A DNA stretch of 64,000 nucleotides from Saksenaea vasiformis B4078 (lineage: Eukaryota > Mucoromycota > Mucoromycetes > Mucorales > Saksenaeaceae): positions 17,585 to 81,584 of the forward strand of contig JNDT01001341.1 of NCBI GenBank assembly GCA_000697055.1, read 5' to 3'. A program made the translations under genes and the position numbers. Positions 22,601 to 34,417 of this stretch are shown one piece after another. The notes beneath the pieces were generated by a model, which was not told the DNA's origin, searched no databases, and worked only from the letters and a program-made list of their open reading frames with translations. How positions within the stretch are numbered: the first letter of the stretch is position 1; each line of letters begins with the position of its first letter.

Positions 22601-24061
22601 GAGGTCATGGTCTCGTCGTCACATGAAAGGGTCAAGTAAAAAGGCAAGTCCGCGTAAATATTTCGTATTTCCCTGAGAGATAGTGCCTTGGAAATTGACG
22701 ATAAGTGATATTCACACAGCCAAAGATATCGCCATTCGTAATATGCGCTTTAATGGAGGCAAGAAGCAGGTAATCCCCCTTTCCCTAATGCTATTGAATG
22801 TAAGACCTTAGCACACCGTGACAGTTGCAACTTTTATGACTTGTTATAAAAGAAGGAAGAACGGTTTGTTATTACTGCCCTCCGCAGAAAAATTAAAAAT
22901 GGCAGGGTAATTCTTAAGAAGAAAGGGTTTCGTCCTAAACAGCATAGAAGCAGCAAAGCAGGCCAGGGATAATTGTTCCTCTAGCATCTTCGGCCGGCAA
23001 CATCAACAACCATTACGAGCGGCATCCACCTATAAGACGTTGAGAGCTACAGAGTAATAGCGACGACACTTGGTAAATTTCAAACACATAGTTTTTCTAC
23101 GCAAACAGACATTTCATTTATGGAATCATGATGATGATATGATCAACATGAAATAAAAGGCGGTCGAAATGTACAATGTCATATAAGTTTGGAGCGTAGG
23201 ACTAAATTTTTGCACTGACAATGTAAATGGTAGGTTAATCTAACATGAACTTGACGTGGTGAAATTATTGATGACCCTATATCGTCCGACAAAAGCTTTC
23301 CGTAGTATTTTTCACAAAGGTTAAAGACAGATAGCGTGTAAGTCAAGCCTTTGATCTAGTGGAGAAAAGAAGCCGTTTTCATCCCTTGAAAGTGCCTATT
23401 GGTCAGTATTGTAAACACTTGTTTGATATCAGAATGCTAACAAGACAAGACACGCGTCATTGTTCATTAAGTATAGCTGATATATGGCTAAACAGCTACA
23501 CACAAAAAGACGTGCTATATTGATACCACGTGTACAGAAATCAACACCCCAAGAGAGCTGGCATAAAGGAGATGGTAGAAGGCATAAAGGCTTCCACACA
23601 CCTCTCTCACACAGTTACCGTTGTAATATGTGTACCGGACCATTGCTCCAATCAGGTGCGTACTTGCTTAACAACTTCCTTTTTCAAGGCGGATCATAGA
23701 CAATTCGGTTTTCTGCATGAGCACACGAACAAAATAGTAATTCACCGTCAGTTGCAAGTTCCAATCCGCCAAAAGCTTCAAGACACTCGAAATAAAGAAT
23801 TTTGGTTAGCTTTCCAAAATAAATAGGTCTGTCCTTAATAAAAGCTTTAGTTAACTTTGCAGATACTGTTGGACCATCAGTCAGTTGCACATAGTTGACC
23901 ATCTTCTTGCGGTAGCTATTTGGCGTTTTTCTTGCCGAAGGCGGTAATCCATTCGGTATAAAGGCCAATGACATGACGCTACTTGCAGCGCTTCATTGCA
24001 AGCAGGATGCAACACCACCTACTACCATCGGCCGATGGCGCACCTAATAGATTCCTTGGTC
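19618..24061. other. Long gene-poor region
   Basis: About 4.4 kb of AT-rich sequence without a gene I can support. Open frames are short (100 codons or less), in no consistent series and with no domain. Homopolymer A/T tracts are common (for example 20118-20130, 20515-20527). The stretch 22560-22960 contains protein-like fragments in broken frames and may be an old transposon. No tRNA or other RNA gene was recognised. Confidence 0.5.
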
Positions 24062-25200
24062 ATTCATCTCGACCCTTTATCCCGAAGCAACTGAAAACAA
24101 AGCTCTCCACGACACTGATGCAATCTTTGCTGAATGCAACATGTCACTCAGTGACTTTGAGGAGATGCCGCAGTCAGTTCCTCGCACCAAACTTGTTATC
24201 CATCCTTTAGCTATCGGAGAAATTAAACAGCCACAATGTGAGTGAGATCCTACGACGTGCACCTCGACAGGTTGCTTTGCTTAATGAGAGTCAGCTGTCC
24301 ATATTCCACACAATCGTTGCTGACGCTGAGCAAAATATGGTAGATAACCCTTCAGCAAGGCTCTTCGTTGTCGATGGCCCACAGGAACAGGAAAAACCTT
24401 CCTTTACAACGCACTGCTTGACCATTACCGCCCGCAAAGAAAAATCGCAGTGGCTGTTGCAACCTCTGGCATCGCTGCATTACTGGTACATGGTGGACAT
24501 ACAGCACATTCTCGATTTAAAATCCCAGTCTTGGGCCTACATGAGCATTAAAGCCGTAACATCAGGATCCTGTCTGATCAGGCGCAAGTGCTACAAGAAT
24601 CTATCATTGTTCTTTGAGATGAGGCACCCATGGCTCATCGTCACGCCATAGAAACTGCTGATCGGCTATTCCGAGACATCATACGTGCAGAGGATAGGCC
24701 TCTCGAGCAAGTTCCTTTTGGTGGCGAGGTCATTGTGATGGGTGGTGGTTTTGTCAAACTCTGCCGGTGACTCCTCGCGCTTCCCGACCTCAGATCGTTA
24801 ATGCCACAATCAAGCGTTCTGCTCTCCGGCGGTATGTACAAACTCTGTCGTTGACAGAAAATATGCGAGTGAGGCGGGCAGCAGCAGAGGCAGGTGCTAC
24901 CTCGCTCAATGAGTTCTTTCAGTACCTGTTACGTGCGGGTAATGAAGATGCTTCACTTGTAGAGCACTATTCAAATGATAGTGCAAATGACTAAATTTCC
25001 CTTCGTGAAGAATAGTGTCGTACAATTGACGACATCGATGATATTATTCACACAACGTGGCCAGCTCTGAGTGAGCACGCTCCAATAAATAGGCGTGATT
25101 TTGTCCGAAGAGCTGTCCTTGCCCCATGGAACAGCACGGTCAGTAGGCAGAATTTTTTATTAATCGTGTTGTAGTACTATGTGACCAATGAAGTGATACG
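24062..25200 (+). pseudogene. Decayed PIF1-like helicase of Helitron type
   Basis: Translated fragments across three frames reconstruct the order of a PIF1-family helicase as found in Helitron Rep-Hel proteins. First comes a linker with STLYPEATENKALHDTDAIF and CNMSLSDFEEMPQ (24066-24240), then LNESQLSIFHTIV (24280). A Walker A region follows (VVDGP... near 24370, broken by a frameshift), then VATSGIAA-like and HGGHTAHSRFKIP-like sequence, DEAPMAHRHAIE (Walker B, near 24618), a PFGGEVIVMGG motif (24715), IVNATIKRSALRRYVQTLSL and LTENMRVRR (24850). The frame then decays through stops toward 25200. Multiple frameshifts and stops make it non-functional. No Rep HUH motif was seen, so this is a 3' relic. 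Helitron ends (5'-TC, 3' hairpin-CTRR) were not located. Confidence 0.8.
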
Positions 25201-26160
25201 GAACAATACCAGGTATAGGCTTTTAGTTGGTGGCATAAAACTATTACGCGATGCGGCGAATATCATAGGCCATAATTCTATGAGTCAATATTGCATCTGC
25301 CTATGGCATCGTGTAAGGTCCAGCTGATGATAAAAAATTTATCTGTGTGTTGGATGCTCGCGACCCAAGTGATATATTGATCCAAGAAGAGGCTTGGATT
25401 GAAAATCTTCTCATCCTTTTCTCTCCTACTGTTCACCCGATGTTTTGTCCTGCAGAATTAAGAAATGCAGCTGTCCAAAGGGTTGACAGGAAGGCCCAGA
25501 GTCAAAGAATTAGGCGGGAGCATGTGCGAGCGATATCTGAACGAAGCATTCGAGAATCGCTTAAGAAAGATGATAATTTCGGTCGTGGAGGGTGAGATTA
25601 CTTCTTCGTAGCAGATCATCATCGGTCTTTTAATACCTGATCTAGCAGAGCAAATCGATAGCAATTTTGATCTCCAAGAATTCTTAACCCAAAATCATTT
25701 GCAGGTTCTACATACCTAACTTCCTTTCTTCTTCTAACCGTTAGCAAAATACTAGCAAGCCCAAAGCTTAACAGATCTTGCAGAATCGTTGAAACTGAAT
25801 CATATGCCGCCAGAACCAGGAGGCTTGACGTCTGTCGCAAATACCGTTAATCGTCAATATGCAATCAACCTGAGCGACATGTGGTCCACCCGGCCGTCCC
25901 TTCACAAAGATACTTGAATACGTTCGTCGAATATTGTTACGACTACATCTTGCCTCCTGCAGGGAAGCGAAGCGGTATGAAAGCCTATAAAAAGGCAGAG
26001 ATGAAGCAAAGGCAAAAAGAGAACGGAATAGCGGGACGAACCCTGGTAATACGGATAGCAAACAGGATCCTGACAAGGTCTGCTACGACACTGTTGTCCA
26101 GTTCCAGTATGCTAAATTATTTCCTCTTTAAATTCCTGCTGTTAAATACCTTCGATTTTA
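25201..26160. other. Region downstream of Helitron relic
   Basis: An open frame at 25347-25595 (82 codons) with RNAAVQRVDRKAQSQRIRRE is helical and basic but unrecognised. Another at 25881-26177 has similar status. Stops interrupt any longer reading. This is probably the remainder of the Helitron or of a second element. Confidence 0.4.
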
Positions 26161-26162
26161 CG

Positions 26163-26285
26163 GGATTTTTCCTATGAATCTGCGTCTATTTGAAATTATT
26201 CGACGCTACTTCCAGATGAAATCTGCGTTTTCAAGTACGTATCTTTACGTTCATCCAATGCACAAACCGCATGACACAATACAAG
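26163..26285 (+). repeat. Repeat family 2 (element terminus), isolated copy
   Basis: Shares about 110 bp with 47372-47475 and 58203-58310 (same strand) and 49295-49385 (opposite strand). The conserved order is TTTTTCCTATGA, TGCGTCTATTTGAAATTATT, CG(A/G)CG(C/T)TACTTCCAGA, CTGCGTTTT, AAGTACGTATCTTTACG and TTCATCCAATG. It is always found alone or at the outer edge of a family 1 copy, so it looks like an element end. Confidence 0.75.
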
Positions 26286-26926
26286 GTGCACTATCTTACG
26301 TAAACGCTTATGTTTACTTGCTACAAAGAACAGATTTCCTAGGGGCCATACCTAATCCGAACCGCACTTTTTGGAGCCATAACTTTCACAAGCGCACACC
26401 CACCGAAACTACCCTAAAACTTATTGATCTCCGGGCCGAGAATTTGGTATGGCTCCTAAGAAAAAGGAAAATGAAATACTTTCGTACTACGTCCTTCGCG
26501 AACTGGACAATTGCTGATGCTATAGATTCACATTCTCGCGAACAGCCTGAACGATCAAGCAGGGAGATCAAAGGATTTGTGTGCAAGGATTTGCGAGAGA
26601 TTGCAAATCAATCTACTGTTCCTGGCAAGATTTCAAAAGCGAAAGAATTGCTAGAATCCAGCAGAAAGACTGGGATGTCCACTAGCACATCGAACGCATC
26701 AGAAGTGGTCAAGAACTTTAATGATTTTCGACATTGCAATTTCATGAAATCGACGAACACATACAGCGCAACCTCTCTAATTTCAAAACCCTATAATTTC
26801 AAACCCCGGTTTTTTCAAGAAAACTGGGGTCCACCGCCAGAAAACATAGAGTACGTTTTCAAATCCTCTGTAATATCAATTTCAAGCCTGAAAAGGAGGT
26901 TGAATCTCTTGTCGGGGGAGGTTTAG
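26174..26926 (+). other. 250-codon ORF starting inside repeat family 2
   Basis: The longest uninterrupted unassigned ORF of the window. Its first 35-40 codons are translated repeat sequence (family 2), so the N-terminus is not conserved protein. The rest is basic and Ser/Thr/Asn-rich (for example RSSREIKGFVCKDLREI and FKPRFFQENWGPPPENIEY). No domain is recognised. It may be a chance ORF, a fragment of an element protein read in frame, or a young gene. Given the decayed surroundings I do not call it a CDS. Confidence 0.3.
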
Positions 26927-28693
26927 TGCTCAAAGCTATACTAATCCCCTTGATCCTTTGCAAAATATGATGTAATACCTCCTCATCAGGAAAATCTATC
27001 ATTGTGTCAATGCGAAACAGTTGATCTTTTAAGTGGAAATGCAACGTCTCTCTCTCCCGCAGGTTTTGGTGTATGTCATCATTCACAATCTCCTCGTCCC
27101 TGTATCAGTGAATATGTCTTATTCAGTTCTTGTATCAACAGTATCAACAGTATCCTCTTCTTCATCACGCCCGAAGCGATACTTGTACCTACTTTCGAGT
27201 CATTCTCTTCTATTCTCATTACTGAAATAACGGCCACTGTTTCTTACACCCCGACAATGGCACTTGTTCCAACCGAGAATAGTTTTTCATCAATGGCGGT
27301 ACTACGGAGAACGCAACGCATATTCACGCACAAGATACCATCCATCATGGAATGCATAGTAGGACAATGCGACAGCGGAGTAAGCCCTGAATTATATACC
27401 ATTACGAAAGAGAAATCTTCTTTTACATTACATTTACTTGCTTTATTCCATGAACTTTGGCTTCCCAAGCCTTGTATGGTGCTGGTAACAATTTCAACTA
27501 GATTCTGTTGGTCTCCATACCATAGTATAATAAATCAATCGATTGGGTGACTATCGATGCTTCTCAATGGCTGCAGCGAGGATCAGCAACGTCAAGAAAA
27601 TTCTTCCTTGTGGCATGCAAGGGTTCCCTTATATGCGCTTCAATACAATACACGATATTTGCTATGTTTGGCTGTATTGTTGAAAACAAACAAGAGTGCT
27701 TTCCATTCCATGAAGTAATATGGCAACTTCACTAAGTGAATTTAACGTGTACGAAGCATAGCAACGTTCTTCGTAGGTCAATGTATGAATTGCTTCTCCG
27801 CATGAATAAAGGGAACAGGAAAAACCATAAAGAGTGCATGTTACGATTGAAAAAGCTGTGGTTTTATAAAAAAAAATATTTTCATCGATGTTTCTGGCAT
27901 CAAAAGGAATAGACAGGGGAAGAGATCATAAGATTCCATATTAATGATGGATAATCCTTGGGAAAATCGGGCAACTTCGGACTCGCTGAATTTTTTCGGT
28001 TATAGGTTTGGACCCTACCAATTTGAACTAAGTTGTTGGTACTCTTTCATGTAGACGATTATCTATCACTATAGTTTTCTCATTGGGTGATTGTTGAGCA
28101 ACATGGTTACAGTTGATCGTGTATTTGTTTGGGAGAACGCATTTCCAATCGTGTTACCGTGAGAGAATTAAGTCCATCGGAATTAAATAAGCGTAGTTTC
28201 CCTTAAACAGTAGGATGTATCGTGCGTAAGTAACTAATTACCATAGTATCTTCTATAGAATAAAGCAATATATTTTCCGTAGATGTCGTCGTCTAAAAGA
28301 AATAGATGCTGCATTTGTATAAAATGAAAGAATACTTTTGACGGTAGAACGATCAACCGGACAGTGACGCTATGGATTCAGATATGAAACCACGAACCAA
28401 TAAACGACGATTGTGTTGTAGAATGCGTACGCTTTTGTTCGTATACAAACCCCGTCTCCGGAGACTAGAGTCTATTTAGTAGTTGTACAAATAGTTGCAG
28501 GGTTATAGAATAGACAATAAACAGTGAGTCAATGATAAGTAAGAAAAGATGGAAAAAGAAAGGGACAAAGTATGAGTCAAATTCAATTCGTTATGAATCA
28601 GTTAGACTTTCTTTTTCTGTTGTTTTTTCGAGCCAGTGACGGTTGGTTTACTCAGCCGCCGCTCAAAAAATTTTACGAGTTCGGTGGTGCCTA
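26927..28693. other. Gene-poor region upstream of Hsp70 gene
   Basis: ORF 27002-27550 (182 codons) overlaps other frames and has no recognisable domain. From 27750 to 28640 the sequence is AT-rich and without meaningful frames. The final 150 bp form the Hsp70 promoter. Confidence 0.45.
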
Positions 28694-28701
28694 GAAAGTT
28701 C
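28694..28701 (+). promoter_or_regulatory. Candidate heat-shock element (GAAagTTC)
   Basis: An inverted GAA-nn-TTC pair (in CTAGAAAGTTCTTCAG) lies about 80 bp upstream of the Hsp70 start codon. Two good units with a weak third make a minimal HSE. The position fits a heat-shock-responsive Hsp70 gene, but a short motif like this can occur by chance. Confidence 0.35.
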
Positions 28702-28780
28702 TTCAGCACCCCGGCTTTTTAATAGGTTCAATTTTTCTCAGCAAAGGACTTGTTCTTCCCTCTCTTTCTTTGTTGATACC

Positions 28781-30939
<2,159 letters not shown>

Positions 30940-31144
30940 AGAAAAAAAGAACACCTTACAGACCAATCGCCGAGAAAATAAAAAGTAGACGTTCATGTAA
31001 TAGACATTTTTTATCTATATCTTCACACACCCCTTTCCAAAATAAAAACTTGTCCACAACCACCACGTCGAATAAACGTTGTGGACTTCTGTAAATGTAT
31101 ACAAAATACAAACAAGCAGTGTGTCTTTCTTTTCCTTTTTTTTT

Positions 31145-32485
31145 TTACTCGTCCCATCGCAAAAGTTGATTTGGATAATTGGTTTGTCGTAGAAAGGGAG
31201 GACGTGCTTTCCATCGATCGCTGCGACGTTCACGACACGCTCCACAGTACCATTTTCTGCGCTGTTTACCCGTGGGAGAAAAAAGTGATGCCCTGCAAGT
31301 CGGTGACCCGCAAACGCGACGCAGTAAATCGCAATGATGACAACGGATAGTCTGCCATCGCGTCATCTCTGGACGATCATTTCGGTTTACTGAAACACAG
31401 CAGACACGATAGCATGCTAGACAAAGCACACTTGTACATTGAAGGCATCGACATTGGACACAAGCCATGGTTGTCATGGTGCCACAAGCCTTGCAAGCGG
31501 ACTTTTCGCTCACCGCCACATTTTTGTAACACAGCTGGCAGGGTTCAACATCCATCTTGACGGAAGCGGTTGGATCGTCTGTCTCGGTGATCTGGATAAA
31601 CCGGGCCAAGGAATCTGGCAACCATGCTGGTCTGAAAATTTGTTGATCCAGCAAATTGTTATCGCGCGCCACCATCAGCATGCGAGACCGCAGAAGCAAC
31701 CAAAACTGGTATAGCGCATAGTGATCTTCGCTTAGTTCCTCCAAAGGATGATGATGAGCATGACGGACCGTTTCATCTAGTTGTTCTGGTTGGTAAGCCG
31801 TATAAAATGGAAAACTAAGGAGCGTCTGCTTGATTTCACCATAGCAGTACATTTCGTGGCCATAGGACTTGTAATGACGTTCGCTCGGAAAACAACCCCG
31901 AATTTCTAATTGACAGAGTTTACGCAACGAGGGAGCATAAACGTCATTCCGAGAACCTAACGCTTTCGGTGGCACACAAATCACACTTTCCTCCTCGTCT
32001 TTGAGCGATTTGTTGTCTCTTCTTCGTGTAGCAGCCTTTAGGAGACTCAGAATCTGCCAGCAATCAATCTGAGAACAGTGGGCCACAGACAGATGTTCCA
32101 ATCGAGGAAGATAGCGCAAAACCATTCCCAATGTACCGAAATCAAGAATTGTGCTGTTATCAAACCTTGCAGTCCGAACCCGAACATGAAAACGGAACGT
32201 GACAAGGAAGCACAGCAGGCTGTACAACAGAACCGGGTTAAACTGCACGTGTGGGTCAAGGAACAACGTGTCCCAGAGCCGCGGCGTATCCACCGACAGT
32301 TGCCGGAATCGTCCCGAGACAAGTGTCATTCGGTAAAGTGAGACACTGTCAAGTCGATCATAGATCTGAAGAATGATCTCTGTGGGGACCATGTCAAGAA
32401 AACAATTGCTAGTTGCCGCTGTATCTTTGGACATAGCTCGATGCAGTTTTCGGATCCATCTCCGGATTGGATGCTTTACATGCAT
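31145..32485 (-). CDS. F-box protein with C-terminal Cys-rich zinc-binding region
   Basis: A single-exon frame of 446 residues from the Met at 32485 (MHVKHPIRRW); the longer frame to 32584 adds a hydrophobic stretch with low coding appearance. The F-box lies at residues 28-75 (DMVPTEIILQIYDRL...LVSGRFRQLSVDTPRLWDTL), predicting recruitment to Skp1 in an SCF ubiquitin ligase. A leucine-rich-like segment follows (LRYLPRLEHLSVAHCSQID). The last 130 residues are very Cys-rich: CQLCYKN, CKACGTMT, CVQCRCLQC, CLACYRVC, CHHCDLLRRVC and WYCGACRERR, at least eight CxxC-type pairs that should bind several zinc ions, resembling cross-brace/RING-like spacing without a clear RING consensus. The 3' end converges on the Hsp70 gene, about 205 bp away. 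The substrate is unknown. Confidence 0.85.
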   Translation of the reverse strand: MHVKHPIRRWIRKLHRAMSKDTAATSNCFLDMVPTEIILQIYDRLDSVSLYRMTLVSGRFRQLSVDTPRLWDTLFLDPHVQFNPVLLYSLLCFLVTFRFHVRVRTARFDNSTILDFGTLGMVLRYLPRLEHLSVAHCSQIDCWQILSLLKAATRRRDNKSLKDEEESVICVPPKALGSRNDVYAPSLRKLCQLEIRGCFPSERHYKSYGHEMYCYGEIKQTLLSFPFYTAYQPEQLDETVRHAHHHPLEELSEDHYALYQFWLLLRSRMLMVARDNNLLDQQIFRPAWLPDSLARFIQITETDDPTASVKMDVEPCQLCYKNVAVSEKSACKACGTMTTMACVQCRCLQCTSVLCLACYRVCCVSVNRNDRPEMTRWQTIRCHHCDLLRRVCGSPTCRASLFSPTGKQRRKWYCGACRERRSDRWKARPPFLRQTNYPNQLLRWDE

Positions 32486-33211
32486 CTTTGAGGTTCCTAT
32501 AAAAGAGTAGACGGAGAGAAAAAGAAAGGAGTTCGAGAGCAAAACTTTTTCTTTTATATGATATTTTTGTCCTGACTTTATCATTTACTCAATGCATAGA
32601 GGCCTCTTTCTTTTTACCAAAAGCTTGGCATACTTGAGAACTCTTATTTACTATCATTTCTTGTCACCTGTTTATAAAGGGTCAGATTGACATACCTACA
32701 TATCAACCTATCCTATTATGCCATAGTAAAAAAATAGTAGCCTCTCCGTACCGCCTTTTCCAACAGTAATATACCGTTCATTTCATGTGATACATCCGTA
32801 TGCTCGTCTGCTATCGTCCAAGAAGCAGGATGATTCCTTTTGACGATAGTAATTCAAACTGCATTATGTCTTGCTCTCTTGGCATCTATGCAAACTCAAC
32901 ATGAAAATAAAGCACGCTTGTTTAATTGAAAAAAGGGAAAAAATCAGAGTGTATGAATCAACGTAGATAGTATGGCGTGACGAAGATAGCAACATTCCAG
33001 GTCATGACGTTATCGTCAGACTGAAATTTATCATTTTTTCACGTTATCTCAGTACAGACACCCTTTTTTTTATGGCGGTAAGAGATCTTTGCTGTTGATC
33101 TGGTTTTTTTTTGTATGCTATTTGGAAGCAAATAGATACTAGATTTGCAATTTAAATGATTAAAAAACGACTACGACTAAAAGGAAGAGCAAAGAGTTTA
33201 TATATCATCAT
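32486..33211. other. Intergenic AT-rich region
   Basis: Between the F-box gene start and the 3' end of the disordered protein gene, both on the minus strand, so it holds the F-box promoter. T tracts occur near 33064 and 33103. No gene was found. Confidence 0.5.
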
Positions 33212-34417
33212 CTACGCTGTGGCTATGGCAGGAGGGGTCGCTGTCGTGGAAACGGTTGTAGGTGCGGTAACTGGTATCTCCGTCTGTTCTTCTGTGGTCA
33301 CAGCGGGAGCAGCAGGAGGAGCGGACTCTTCCTCTTCGGGAGCCTGTGCTCCCTCTTCCACTTCAACGTTCGAGGAATCTTTAGCTGCTGCTGGCGCCGC
33401 AGGTGCTGCTGCTGTCGTTTTCTTGTCCAAGCGAGGGATCTTTGAGAAGAGTTCCGTCAAGCGACCGAGAGGAGAGGAGGGACGGTCGAGCTCCTTGTTT
33501 TCCTCCGAAATAGGGGGAACAGCTTCTTCACTCTCAGCCTGTGCCTCTACAAATGTTGGTGAGACCCCATGGTCTTCATTCTCTTTTTATTTCAGTTACC
33601 TTGTTCCTCAGCAGCTGCAGTATCTTGTGTTTGTGGTTCATCCTTGACTTCGGGCCGTTCTTCCTTCTTTTTTCCGAAGATTTTGCTAATGAAGGACTGC
33701 CGCTTGGGCTCACAGGCGATAGCAGGCGAATCATTGTTAGCGGATTCGGTCTGTGCTACTTTTTCAGCATCATTCGCCTGTTGAGTTTCCCCAGCCTCCA
33801 CTGTCTCCGCTCCTTGTTCACCTTTGGCATTTGGCGTTTCTGTGGTAGCAGCAGCAGCCGTGTCACCATCCTGGTTAACGACGGTAGACGTCTCGATAGG
33901 CTGTAACTGTTCGATCTTGGGAAGTTCGACAGGACCGGATTCTGCTGTGTTTGCAGGTGCTTCCTCATTCTTTGGAGTTGTGGACTATAGGTAGAAATGT
34001 TAGCAAAAATCAACGGCACTTCGTCTATGTCTTTACCTTGACTCGAGAAAAGAGGCTTCCAAATCCTTTTGACTTTCTTCTTTCTGTCACTTTTGGTGGC
34101 TCGGTTGTCGCAGCGACAGTGAGAGCAGCCGCGTCTTCTGTCAGCTCTTCTTTTCCAGAACCATCTTCCTTCTTTGTGGCCTTTGCAAATGGATTAAACA
34201 GACGTAATTTGGGGCTCGTCTTTCCGCTAGCTGCCACAGCAAGCTCTTCTGTAGGTTGTGGTGTTCCAGCCTCAGCAGGTGACTCCGCAGCAGGTGTGGA
34301 TTGTTCCTGGGCAGCGGCTTGAACCTCGGTTTCGTCTGTACGTGGCTGCTCCGTTTCTGCCACAGTCTCTACCTGCGTTGGGTGCGTCGTTTGATCATCT
34401 ACGGGGCCAGAAGACAT
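33212..34417 (-). CDS. Disordered Ala/Glu/Pro-rich protein with repeated Phe-basic motifs
   Basis: Three exons joined in frame: 34417 to about 34035 (start MSSGPVDDQTTHP), an exon ending at about 33591 (DTAAAEEQ), and the last exon from about 33547 to 33212. The protein is about 370 residues of acidic, Ala/Thr/Pro/Glu-rich low complexity, predicted disordered. Interspersed at intervals are four short Phe-containing basic clusters: LRLFNPFAKATKK, GFGSLFSRVK, SFISKIFGKKK and LTELFSKIPRLDKK. The spacing and repetition suggest functional linear motifs, perhaps amphipathic or membrane-binding. No enzyme domain is present. The family is not recognised by name, and function is unknown. Both introns are GT-AG (about 50 and 55 nt) and remove frame breaks, which supports a genuine gene. 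Confidence 0.8.

Noticed and set aside
22560..22960. Fragment DIHTAKDIAIRNM resembling the end of TnpB/Fanzor-type proteins (RDxxAAxNI)
   Set aside because: Only about a dozen loosely similar residues, with stops around and no zinc-ribbon or RuvC motifs; too weak to call.
27002..27550. 182-codon ORF upstream of Hsp70
   Set aside because: Ser/Thr/Ile-rich chance-like composition, overlapped by frames on the other strand, no domain.
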